Assembly (NCBI RefSeq): GCF_019793435.1
Contig: NZ_JAILYH010000010.1
Location: 62,001-126,000 of the forward strand
Direction of reading: 5' to 3'
Length of the DNA stretch: 64,000 bases
Source of the DNA: Rhizobium redzepovicii
Lineage (GTDB): Bacteria > Pseudomonadota > Alphaproteobacteria > Rhizobiales > Rhizobiaceae
The notes beneath the pieces are model-generated. The model saw only the letters and a list, made by a program, of their open reading frames with translations, did no database searches and was not told the origin of the DNA. Below, piece by piece: positions 54,575 through 64,000 of this stretch. Made by a program: the position numbers and the translations under genes. How positions within the stretch are numbered: position 1 is the stretch's first letter; each line of letters opens with the position of its first letter.

Positions 54575-55984
54575 ATGGCGGAACGCAAGATATTCGCAGG
54601 CCCGAAATTGCGGCGCATTCGCAATGCGCTGGCGCTGACCCAGACCGCCATGGCCGAGGCGCTGGAGATCTCGCCCTCCTACCTGAACCTCATCGAGCGC
54701 AACCAGCGGCCGCTGACGGTGCAGCTCCTCTTGAAGCTCGCCGCCGTCTACCGGGTTGATCTGGAGGAGTTGCGCGGGCAGACCGGCGGCAGTCTCGGCC
54801 AGCTCAAGGAGGTCTTCGCCGATCCGCTGCTTGCGGGCGAATTGCCCGGCGACCAGGAATTGGTCGAGGTGGCCGAAGCCGCGCCCAATGCGGCAAGCGG
54901 CATGATCAAGCTCTACCGCGCCTATCGCGAGCAGGCGGCAAGACTGTCCGATCTGACGGCGCTGATGGCCGCCGAAGGCCATGCGCCCGTCGCCGCCGGC
55001 CGGTTGCCGCTCGACGAGGTGCGCGAGACGCTAGAACGCCGCTCCGCCTATTTCGGGCGGATCGAGACGGCGGCGGAAGCCTTTGCCGCAACGCTTCCCG
55101 GCGGCCTCGATCTTGCTGTCGGCCTGAAGGATTGGCTGCGCGCCGAGCGCGGCATCGCGGTACGGGTCCTGCCTGTGCACGTCATGCCGGATCTGCGCCG
55201 CCGTTTCGATCGCCATTCGATGCGGCTTTTCATCTCGGAGCGCCTGTCGCCGGCCGACCGCGCCCACGAGATATCAGTTGAGGCAGCGACGCTTGCCTTG
55301 CTGCCTGCCATCGACGCCGAACTCGACGATCTCTCGCTCTCCTCCGCCGAGGCGCGCCGCATCGCCCGCTTCGAGCTTGCCCGCATCGCCGCCCTGGCGC
55401 TGGCCATGCCCTACGAAGCCTTTCTGTCCGCGGCGAAGTCGACGCGCTACGATATCGACATTCTGCGCGCCCGCTTCGGCGTCTCCTTCGGCCATGCCGC
55501 CGCACGCCTGACGATGCTGCAGCGCCCAGGTGCCGCCGCCATTCCCTTCTTCCTGATCGAGATCGATGCGGCGGGCCATCGGCTGCGCCGGGCAGGCGCC
55601 CAGGGTTTTCCACAGGCGCGCTTCGGCGGCGGCTGTCCGAAGCTCAATCTCCACGCCGCCTTCCTGCAGCCGGGCCAGGTCCTGGCAGAGACGGTGGTCA
55701 TGCCGGATGGCGCCTCGTTCCTGACGGTCGCCCGCACATTGGAGGGGCCTAGCGTCGAATTCGGTGAAAGGCTGCGGCGCACGGCGATGCTGATCGGCTG
55801 CGACGCCGCGCTTGGCGAGGCGCTGATCTATGGCCAGGCGACAGCGCTCGAGCCGGTGGCGATCGGCCCTGCCTGTCGCCTCTGCGAGCGGCGCGGCTGC
55901 CTTTCCCGGGCCGAGCCGCCGGTGACGCGGCCGCTCGGGCTCGACGAGATGGTGGCCGGGCTCAGCGCCTTCGATTTCCAGTGA
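54575..55984 (+). CDS. RamB/ScfR-like transcription regulator (XRE HTH + IrrE-like domain)
   Basis: The 469-residue product has an N-terminal XRE helix-turn-helix (LRRIRNALALTQTAMAEALE, SPSYLNLIERNQRPLTVQLL), a middle region like the short-chain fatty-acyl regulator family (DUF955/ImmA-IrrE type, around LFISERLSPADRAHEISVEA) and a C-terminal part with Cys pairs (CRLCERRGCLSR). RamB and ScfR proteins of this layout control aceA and acyl-CoA metabolism. It is divergent from aceA. The ATG at 54575 follows AAGGG by seven bases. Confidence 0.9.
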   Translation: MAERKIFAGPKLRRIRNALALTQTAMAEALEISPSYLNLIERNQRPLTVQLLLKLAAVYRVDLEELRGQTGGSLGQLKEVFADPLLAGELPGDQELVEVAEAAPNAASGMIKLYRAYREQAARLSDLTALMAAEGHAPVAAGRLPLDEVRETLERRSAYFGRIETAAEAFAATLPGGLDLAVGLKDWLRAERGIAVRVLPVHVMPDLRRRFDRHSMRLFISERLSPADRAHEISVEAATLALLPAIDAELDDLSLSSAEARRIARFELARIAALALAMPYEAFLSAAKSTRYDIDILRARFGVSFGHAAARLTMLQRPGAAAIPFFLIEIDAAGHRLRRAGAQGFPQARFGGGCPKLNLHAAFLQPGQVLAETVVMPDGASFLTVARTLEGPSVEFGERLRRTAMLIGCDAALGEALIYGQATALEPVAIGPACRLCERRGCLSRAEPPVTRPLGLDEMVAGLSAFDFQ

Positions 55985-56110
55985 TTGTGAAATCATTGAA
56001 GGCGCAGGATTTTGCGCTTGTGGGCTGTGAAATTCCTTCTTAGTCTGCTGGCAAAACCAGAGGGAAAAGATGTCCGGGGATGCGGGCTCTTTGAACAAAC
56101 AGGAGAAGTC

Positions 56111-57208
56111 ATGAGGTCAATCATTGCAAGTGTGACGGCCGCCGCCGTTGCCGCGCTGCTCGCCGCCGCGCCGGCCTTTGCGCAGGAGCGCGTGGTCAAC
56201 GTCTACAACTGGTCGGATTATATCGACGACAGCATCCTTGCCGACTTCACCAAGGAAACCGGCATCAAGGTCGTCTACGACACCTTCGATTCCAACGAGA
56301 CCGTGGAAACCAAGCTGCTGGCCGGCGGCACCGGTTATGACGTCGTCGTTCCCACAGCCGACTTCCTGCAGCGCCAGATCCAGGCCGGCGTCTTCCAGAA
56401 GCTCGACAAGTCGAAACTGCCGAACCTGTCCAACATGTGGGATCTGATCCAGCAGCGGACCGCCGAATACGACCCGGGCAACGAACACGCGGTCGATTAC
56501 ATGTGGGGCACCGACGGCATCGGCTATAACGTCAAGAAGGTCGCCGAAATCCTCGGTCCCGATGCCAAGCCCGGCCTCGAAGTGATCTTCGATCCGAAGG
56601 TCGCCGCAAAATTCAAGGATTGCGGCATCTACGTGCTCGACACGCCGAAGGACGTCATCACCACGGCGTTTCGTTATCTCGGCTTCGACCCGAACTCCAC
56701 GAAGGCTGAGGATTTCAAGAAGGCCGAAGAACTGCTGACGGCTATGCGCCCCTATGTCCGCAAGTTCCATTCCTCCGAATACATCAATGCGCTTGCCAAC
56801 GGCGACATCTGCATCGCCTTCGGCTATTCCGGCGACATGCTGCAGGCGCGCGACCGCGCGGCCGAAGCCAAGAATGGTGTCGAGGTCAATTACTCGGTTC
56901 CCCCGCAGGGCGCCCAGATGTGGTTCGACATGATGGCCATCCCCGCCGATGCGCCCCACGTCGCCGAAGCCCACGAATTCCTCAACTACATGATGAAGCC
57001 TGAGGTCATCGCCAAGGCGAGCGACCACACCTTCTATGCTAACGGCAACAAGGCCTCGCAGCAGTTCGTCAGCAAGGACATTCTGGAAGATCCGGCCGTC
57101 TATCCCACAGAGGCGGTGATGAAGAACCTCTTCACGGTCAAGCCGTGGGATCCGAAAACGCAGCGCCTGGGGACGCGCCTCTGGACGAAGGTCGTCACCG
57201 GCCAGTAA
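56111..57208 (+). CDS. potF: Putrescine ABC transporter periplasmic binding protein PotF
   Basis: The 365-residue product has a signal peptide (about 1-25, ending APAFAQ) and the PotD/PotF fold: NVYNWSDYIDDSILADFTKE, FDSNETVETKLLAGGTGYDV, AVDYMWGTDGIGYNVKKV and WFDMMAIPADAPHVAEAHEF. Putrescine is the likely ligand by similarity to PotF rather than PotD. The ATG at 56111 has AGGAGA ahead. A hairpin after the stop separates it from potG. Confidence 0.95.
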   Translation: MRSIIASVTAAAVAALLAAAPAFAQERVVNVYNWSDYIDDSILADFTKETGIKVVYDTFDSNETVETKLLAGGTGYDVVVPTADFLQRQIQAGVFQKLDKSKLPNLSNMWDLIQQRTAEYDPGNEHAVDYMWGTDGIGYNVKKVAEILGPDAKPGLEVIFDPKVAAKFKDCGIYVLDTPKDVITTAFRYLGFDPNSTKAEDFKKAEELLTAMRPYVRKFHSSEYINALANGDICIAFGYSGDMLQARDRAAEAKNGVEVNYSVPPQGAQMWFDMMAIPADAPHVAEAHEFLNYMMKPEVIAKASDHTFYANGNKASQQFVSKDILEDPAVYPTEAVMKNLFTVKPWDPKTQRLGTRLWTKVVTGQ

Positions 57209-57217
57209 TGCAGCCTT

Positions 57218-57245
57218 AGGCCCGGACGGAAACGTCCGGGCCTTT
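57218..57245 (+). terminator. Partial terminator/attenuator between potF and potG
   Basis: An 11-bp stem AGGCCCGGACG (57218-57228) / CGTCCGGGCCT (57233-57243) with a GAAA loop is followed by only two T. It probably reduces expression of the downstream permease genes relative to potF. Confidence 0.8.
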
Positions 57246-57296
57246 CAATTACCGGCCCGGGTGGAGGCCGGAAAAAACCTGTATTCGGGGAATAAT

Positions 57297-58439
57297 ATGA
57301 AGTCTCTCGGCAATATCCGCCGCGCTTTCGCGCCCTGGACCGATCCCTCTGCAAAACCCTTCATCGCTTTCAAGAATGTCACCAAGCGCTTCGGCGATTT
57401 TACCGCCGTCGACAATCTGTCGCTGAATATCTATCACCGCGAGTTTTTCGCGCTGCTCGGCGCTTCGGGCTGCGGCAAGTCCACGCTGCTGCGCATGCTC
57501 GCCGGCTTCGAGCAGCCGACCGCGGGCGAGATCGTGCTGGATGGCACCGACATGGCCGGCACGCCGCCCTATAAGCGACCGGTCAACATGATGTTCCAGT
57601 CCTATGCGCTTTTCCCGCACATGACGGTCGAGCAGAATATTGCCTTCGGCCTGAAACAGGACGGGATGGCGAAGGATGAGATGACCGACCGCGTCGCGCA
57701 GATGCTGAAGCTCGTCAAGCTCGAGCAGTTCGCCTCACGCAAGCCGAACCAGCTTTCCGGCGGCCAGCGCCAGCGCGTGGCGCTGGCCCGCTCGCTCGCC
57801 AAGCGCCCGAAGGTGCTGCTGCTCGACGAACCGCTCGGCGCGCTTGACAAGAAGCTGCGCGAGGAAACCCAGTTCGAACTGATGGATCTGCAGCAGAGCC
57901 TCGGCCTCACCTTCGTCGTCGTCACCCACGACCAGGAAGAGGCGATGACCATGGCAGACCGCATCGCCGTCATGAGCCACGGCAAGGTCGTGCAGGTGGC
58001 CACACCGGCCGAGATCTACGAGGCGCCGAATTCCCGTTTCGTTGCGGATTTCATCGGCGACGTCAACATCTTCGACGGCAAGGTCGCCTCATCCGGCAAC
58101 GGCACCGTCGAGATATCGGTCGACAGCGGCTTCAGCGTGCGCGTCGCCGCGTCCGAGACACCGCCGTCAGGCAGCGCCGTCGGCTTCGCCATCCGGCCGG
58201 AAAAGATGCGGGTCTTGCGTCAAGCGCCCGCCAATGCTTCGGTCAACGCCGCCAGCGGGGAACTCTGGGATATCGCCTATCTCGGCGATATGACCGTCTT
58301 CCATGTGAAATTGCAGAGCGGCAAGATCGTCAAAGCCTCGTCCCTCAATGCGCAGCGCTCCGTCGACGACCCCTTCACCTACGACCAGGAAGTCTGGATC
58401 TCGTTCGACGAGAACGCCGGCGTTCTCTTGAAGGATTGA
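57297..58439 (+). CDS. potG: Putrescine ABC transporter ATP-binding protein PotG
   Basis: The 380-residue ATPase has Walker A GASGCGKST, Q-loop MMFQSYALFPHM, signature LSGGQRQRVALARS, Walker B VLLLDEPLGALDKK and switch VTHDQEEAMTMAD, and a C-terminal TOBE-type domain (about 290-380). The ATG at 57297 follows GGGG by six bases. Gene order potF-G-H-I matches the putrescine uptake system of other bacteria. Confidence 0.95.
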   Translation: MKSLGNIRRAFAPWTDPSAKPFIAFKNVTKRFGDFTAVDNLSLNIYHREFFALLGASGCGKSTLLRMLAGFEQPTAGEIVLDGTDMAGTPPYKRPVNMMFQSYALFPHMTVEQNIAFGLKQDGMAKDEMTDRVAQMLKLVKLEQFASRKPNQLSGGQRQRVALARSLAKRPKVLLLDEPLGALDKKLREETQFELMDLQQSLGLTFVVVTHDQEEAMTMADRIAVMSHGKVVQVATPAEIYEAPNSRFVADFIGDVNIFDGKVASSGNGTVEISVDSGFSVRVAASETPPSGSAVGFAIRPEKMRVLRQAPANASVNAASGELWDIAYLGDMTVFHVKLQSGKIVKASSLNAQRSVDDPFTYDQEVWISFDENAGVLLKD

Positions 58440-58443
58440 GATC

Positions 58444-59355
58444 ATGGGCAAGCTCACCTCCGGCCTCTACAATCGGCTCGTCATCGCCATCCCTTATGCC
58501 TGGCTGCTGCTCTTCTTCCTGGCGCCGTTCTTCATCGTCTTCCGCATTTCGCTGTCGACGACGGCAATCGCCATGCCGCCTTACGAGCCGGTCTTCTCGC
58601 TTGCCGACGGCTGGGCCGGGCTCTGGAGCAAGATCGGAGAACTGTCCTTCGACAATTACGCCTACCTCACCGACGACGCGCTCTATTTCAATGCCTATAT
58701 CTCAAGCGTGGTGATTGCCGGGATCGCCACTTTCCTCACATTGCTGATCGCCTATCCGATCGCCTATGGCATGGCGCAGGCGCCGCGCACGATCCGCCCG
58801 ACGCTGGTGATGCTGGTCATCCTGCCGTTCTGGACGAGCTTCCTGATCCGGGTTTATTCCTGGATCGCGATCCTGAAGCCGGAAGGGCTTCTCAACCAGC
58901 TTCTCCAGTCGCTGCACATCATCGACAGCCCACTGATCATCCTCAACACCACGACCGCCGTCTATATCGGCATCGTCTATTCCTATCTGCCGTTCATGGT
59001 GCTGCCGCTCTATTCGGCGCTGGAAAAGATGGATGGTACGCTGATCGAGGCCGCACAGGATCTCGGTTGCACGCCGATCCGGGCTTTCTGGCGCGTCACC
59101 TTTCCACTGTCGATCCCCGGTGTGGTGGCCGGCTGCATGCTGGTCTTCATTCCCGCTGTCGGTGAGTTCGTCATTCCCGACCTGCTCGGCGGTTCGCAGA
59201 CGCTGATGATCGGCAAGACGCTCTGGAACGAGTTCAACGCCAACCGCGACTGGCCGGTCTCCTCGGCGGTGGCGACGATCCTGCTGATGATCCTGGTGAT
59301 CCCGATCGTCTTCTTTCAGAACGCCCAGGCCAAGGCCGAAGAGCGGGGGAAATAA
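58444..59355 (+). CDS. potH: Putrescine ABC transporter permease PotH
   Basis: The 303-residue product has about six membrane helices and the EAA coupling loop (GTLIEAAQDLGCTPIRAFWR, about residues 198-217). It starts four bases after the potG stop and is followed by potI three bases after its own stop. With PotI it forms the transmembrane pathway for putrescine. Confidence 0.94.
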   Translation: MGKLTSGLYNRLVIAIPYAWLLLFFLAPFFIVFRISLSTTAIAMPPYEPVFSLADGWAGLWSKIGELSFDNYAYLTDDALYFNAYISSVVIAGIATFLTLLIAYPIAYGMAQAPRTIRPTLVMLVILPFWTSFLIRVYSWIAILKPEGLLNQLLQSLHIIDSPLIILNTTTAVYIGIVYSYLPFMVLPLYSALEKMDGTLIEAAQDLGCTPIRAFWRVTFPLSIPGVVAGCMLVFIPAVGEFVIPDLLGGSQTLMIGKTLWNEFNANRDWPVSSAVATILLMILVIPIVFFQNAQAKAEERGK

Positions 59356-59358
59356 GCC

Positions 59359-60177
59359 ATGCTGAAATGGACCCGTTTCAACATTGTCTCCGTCACGCTC
59401 GGCTTTGCCTTCCTCTACCTGCCGATCGTGCTTCTGGTGATCTTCTCCTTCAACGAATCGAAGCTCGTCACCGTCTGGGGCGGCTTCTCAACCAAATGGT
59501 ATGTCTCGCTGCTCTCGAACCAGGGCCTGCTCGACGCCGCCTGGGTGACGATCCGTGTCGGCCTGCTGTCGGCGACGCTCGCCACCATCCTCGGCACGAT
59601 GGCGGCGCTGACGCTGGTGCGCTACACCCGCTTTCGCGGCCGCATGCTGTTTTCGGGCATGATCTACGCGCCGCTCGTCATGCCCGACGTCATCACCGGC
59701 CTGTCGCTGCTGCTGCTCTTCGTCGCGATCGGCTTCGATCGCGGTTTCTGGACGATCACGCTGGCGCATACGACGCTGACCATGTGCTTCGTCGCCGTCG
59801 TCGTGCAGTCGCGCCTCTTAAGCTTCGATCGCTCGATCGAGGAAGCGGCGCAGGATCTGGGCGCGCCGCCGGTGCGCACCTTTTTCGAGATCACTCTGCC
59901 GATCATCGCGCCGGCCGTGGTCTCAGGCTGGATCCTGGCCTTCACCCTGTCGCTCGACGATCTGGTGATCGCCAGCTTCACCTCGGGACCGGGCGCCACC
60001 ACGCTGCCGATGCGGATCTACAGCCAGGTGCGCCTCGGCGTGACGCCCGAGATCAACGCCGTCTGCACCATCCTGATCGGCATCGTCGCGGTCGGCGTCA
60101 TCTGCGCCTCGATCGTCACCAAGCGCCGCGAAATCCAGCGCCAGCGGGACGAACGTGCGGCGGCCGCCGGCGCTTGA
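59359..60177 (+). CDS. potI: Putrescine ABC transporter permease PotI
   Basis: The 272-residue product has six membrane helices and the coupling loop SIEEAAQDLGAPPVRTFFEI near residues 157-176. It is the last gene of the pot operon. Its stop lies two bases from the end of a converging AsmA-like gene, and no terminator hairpin fits between them. Confidence 0.94.
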   Translation: MLKWTRFNIVSVTLGFAFLYLPIVLLVIFSFNESKLVTVWGGFSTKWYVSLLSNQGLLDAAWVTIRVGLLSATLATILGTMAALTLVRYTRFRGRMLFSGMIYAPLVMPDVITGLSLLLLFVAIGFDRGFWTITLAHTTLTMCFVAVVVQSRLLSFDRSIEEAAQDLGAPPVRTFFEITLPIIAPAVVSGWILAFTLSLDDLVIASFTSGPGATTLPMRIYSQVRLGVTPEINAVCTILIGIVAVGVICASIVTKRREIQRQRDERAAAAGA

Positions 60178-60179
60178 TC

Positions 60180-62072
60180 CTACTGCGCGTGGGGTGTCGT
60201 GCCGAAGAGCGGCACCGGCGAGATCACCGGGTTCGGCCAAGAGCCGCCGATGAAGAACGGCAGAAGCGGCAGATCCGCCGCCTTGGCCGGATCGGTCGCT
60301 TCGAGCGATCCGGACAGCGCCAGCCCGTTCGACTGATAGGTAATAACGCCGGATAGCGTCAGCGTCTCGGCCGTGCCGGCGATCCGGGCATCGTGCATCT
60401 CGGCGGAACCGTTGGCAAAATCGGCCTGCAGGTTCAACTGGTTGAAAGCGAAGGCGCCGCCTGCCGCAGCACTCAGCGGAAAGAACGGCTTTTGGGCTGC
60501 CTGGGTCCTCAGCGCCGCGGCATCGATGCCGGGGATCGTGCCTTCCCTTGTCCAAAAGTGCAGCCTGCCGGTGACGTCGGCAAGACCGGTCGTCCAGATC
60601 GCCTTCGGCGACTGCAGGTCGAGGTCGAGCGATCCGGTCGCCAGCGGCAGCGGTCCTTTCAGCTGCAGGCGCTCGGCAAGGGCTGCGAAATCGGCATCGC
60701 GGATCGACAGCTGCAGCTTGCCGCCGCCGTCGAAGTCGCGCTGGGTCGCTTCCAGATGCGCGGTCATCTCGCCGCCTTCGAACCGGCTGTCGCCGATGTC
60801 GAATTTCGCTTCCCCGCCGGCAACGATCATGCTGGCGCCGACATCGGAAAGCTCGAAGAGACCCATCTGGGCGCGCCGCGCCGAAAGCCTGACATCGACA
60901 TCGAGCAGCCGCAGCGGCCCGTTTATCCCGGCGGAGATTTCCTCCGCCTCGCCGGCGGCGAGTCTCAGCGCGAAAGCGTCGAGGAACGGCTTGAGGTTCA
61001 TCTGGTCGAAGGCGAGCGTGCCGCCGATCTTCGGCCGTTTGCCGGGTTGGGTGAGAAGGTCCATCACCCCGGTGGCGCTCGCTTCGTTCAGCGACAGGCT
61101 GAGATTGTTGAAGCGCAGACCGTTGCCCGACGACATGATGTCGGATTCCAGCGAGGCGCTCTTCAGCGTGGCGATGCCGGGGATGGATTTGCCCGACCAT
61201 GTAAGAAGCGCCGGCATATCGGGAATGCTGGCGGTGATATTGCCGGAAAGCGCCAAAAGGCTGGCGATGTTGGCAATTCCCTGGAAGTGCGCCGTCAAGA
61301 GGTTCGATGTCAGCGACGTCCGCGTCTCGGCATTCCGGCCGGCAAAGACGAGCAGCGGCTGGCGCGAGGCGAAATCGACCTTCAGGTCTTCGCCGTTGAT
61401 GCGGGCGATGACAACAGCCGAGATCGCGCCGGACAGTCTCGGCCAGGCGATATCTGCGGTGACGCTGTCGAAACGATAGGTTTTGGCGGTCTTGATGTCG
61501 GTCACCGCAAGCGTGCCGTCCTCGACCGTCACCGCGCCGATCTCGGCGTCGAGATCGGGATCGAGCACCTCGGCGCCGTTTTCGGTGCGCACGCCGCTGA
61601 TCGCGCGGGCAAGCAGGCCGGCATAACTCCAGTCGATCAGGCCATTCTCGTCGCGCGTCAGCGCCAGGTTGGGGCGCACCAGGTGGAATTCGTGGAAGCT
61701 GGTGCGGCCTCTCAGCGCGTCGATGAGGCTGAAATCGGCCGACAGGCTGTCAATGCTGCCGAGCAGCTTGTCGCCGCTTTCGCGCGGCTGGCGGATGGTG
61801 ATCTGGTTCAGCGTGATGCGCGGCGTCGGCCAGAATTCGAGAACCGGACTGCCCTTGATCTCGGCATGGTAGCCTGTCCATTTTGACAGCGCATCCTCGA
61901 TACCCGAGCGCACGAAGCCGGTGGTGATGAGATAGGGTGCGGCGACCCTTAGCGCTACGAACAGCCCCAGCGCGATCAGCAGAAACACCGTCGACAGACG
62001 GGCGAAGGCCGGAAGCCAGCGCGAAACGGGTCCGATCTTCCTGCGCCACCTGCGATGTCTTGACGTGCTCAT
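60180..62072 (-). CDS. AsmA-family envelope protein
   Basis: The 630-residue product has a basic N-terminus, one membrane helix (about residues 22-45, STVFLLIALGLFVALRVAAP) and a long periplasmic part with beta-strand-rich AsmA-type repeats (GSPVLEFWPTPRITLNQITI; LSGSLEATDP near the end). AsmA proteins are linked to lipid transport and outer-membrane assembly. The ATG at 62072 (MSTSRHRRWRRK) is preferred; a TTG at 62087 is also possible. It converges on the pot operon and diverges from the acyl-CoA ligase gene. Confidence 0.85.
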   Translation of the reverse strand: MSTSRHRRWRRKIGPVSRWLPAFARLSTVFLLIALGLFVALRVAAPYLITTGFVRSGIEDALSKWTGYHAEIKGSPVLEFWPTPRITLNQITIRQPRESGDKLLGSIDSLSADFSLIDALRGRTSFHEFHLVRPNLALTRDENGLIDWSYAGLLARAISGVRTENGAEVLDPDLDAEIGAVTVEDGTLAVTDIKTAKTYRFDSVTADIAWPRLSGAISAVVIARINGEDLKVDFASRQPLLVFAGRNAETRTSLTSNLLTAHFQGIANIASLLALSGNITASIPDMPALLTWSGKSIPGIATLKSASLESDIMSSGNGLRFNNLSLSLNEASATGVMDLLTQPGKRPKIGGTLAFDQMNLKPFLDAFALRLAAGEAEEISAGINGPLRLLDVDVRLSARRAQMGLFELSDVGASMIVAGGEAKFDIGDSRFEGGEMTAHLEATQRDFDGGGKLQLSIRDADFAALAERLQLKGPLPLATGSLDLDLQSPKAIWTTGLADVTGRLHFWTREGTIPGIDAAALRTQAAQKPFFPLSAAAGGAFAFNQLNLQADFANGSAEMHDARIAGTAETLTLSGVITYQSNGLALSGSLEATDPAKAADLPLLPFFIGGSWPNPVISPVPLFGTTPHAQ

Positions 62073-62312
62073 GATCTCCGCCGGCAATTCCGCCGGTTAT
62101 CCCGTTAAGCGCTGATTTCGCCGGATATAGGAAATATCGGGCATATGCAAATCCCCTGCAGCACCGCGCCCCTATTCAGACGCGCCGAGGCATGCTGCAG
62201 ACCTTCGAAGCGACGCATCGACCTTCTGAATGCATAGGCTGGGATCGCGTCGGTTCCGCACTTTATAATGCAATGCAGCATGATATAAAGGCGGGATTGG
62301 GAGGAGGATTGA

Positions 62313-64000
<1,688 letters not shown>

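Overview
The window is a stretch of alphaproteobacterial chromosome, almost certainly from Rhizobium (R. etli / R. leguminosarum type). The evidence is the gene order (fliL-fliP, a flaA-flaB-flaC-flaD array, motB-motC-fliK, rem, flgE-flgK-flgL-flaF-flbT-flgD-fliQ-flhA-fliR), the rhizobial agl alpha-glucoside operon, a zwf-pgl-edd operon, and rhizobial palindromic intergenic repeats. Coding density is high, and no rRNA, tRNA, insertion sequence, prophage or CRISPR array was seen.

Region 1 (1-25.4 kb) is the distal half of the main flagellar cluster. It starts inside flgH, continues through fliL and fliP, and is then interrupted by a reverse-strand SPINDLY-type glycosyltransferase gene that lies head-to-head with the flagellin array. 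Four flagellin genes follow, each a separate unit; a terminator-like hairpin was located after flaA, flaB and flaC. Next come the stator and hook-length genes, a lytic transglycosylase, the OmpR-like activator rem, and one long hook/filament/export series ending at a hairpin near 25.4 kb. Four small flagellar-cluster genes have no firm function. The leaders of flaA, flaB and flaC can each pair an upstream pyrimidine tract with the ribosome binding site, a plausible target for the FlbT encoded in the same cluster.

Region 2 (25.6-29.7 kb) holds a WecG/TagA/CpsF glycosyltransferase, a Wzz/GumC-like chain-length protein without a kinase domain, and folD followed by repeats. Region 3 (29.7-37.5 kb) is the alpha-glucoside system: the repressor AglR divergent from aglE-aglF-aglG-aglA-aglK, with AAAGCGCTTT palindromes in the shared control region. 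Region 4 (37.6-42.2 kb) has a PilZ-like gene and the Entner-Doudoroff entry operon zwf-pgl-edd, which would process glucose released by AglA.

Region 5 (42.3-46.4 kb) carries a glutamine synthetase-like gene and an FAD oxidoreductase resembling the PuuA/PuuB polyamine catabolic pair, divergent from an HI0933-type flavoprotein. Region 6 (46.4-51.9 kb) has two chemoreceptor genes with unrelated sensor regions and two small ORFs. Region 7 (51.9-56.0 kb) has a LysR regulator, a small conserved-looking gene, aceA (isocitrate lyase) and a divergent RamB/ScfR-like regulator whose control region carries TTTGTAAA repeats. Region 8 (56.1-64 kb) is a potFGHI polyamine transporter, an AsmA-like protein, and acetoacetyl-CoA synthetase running off the window edge.

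The unusual points are regulatory and modificational: a possible flagellin O-glycosyltransferase, flagellin leaders with sequestered ribosome binding sites, a pseudo-receiver in Rem, and a FlgJ without muramidase paired with a separate lytic transglycosylase. No wholly new multi-gene system was evident.
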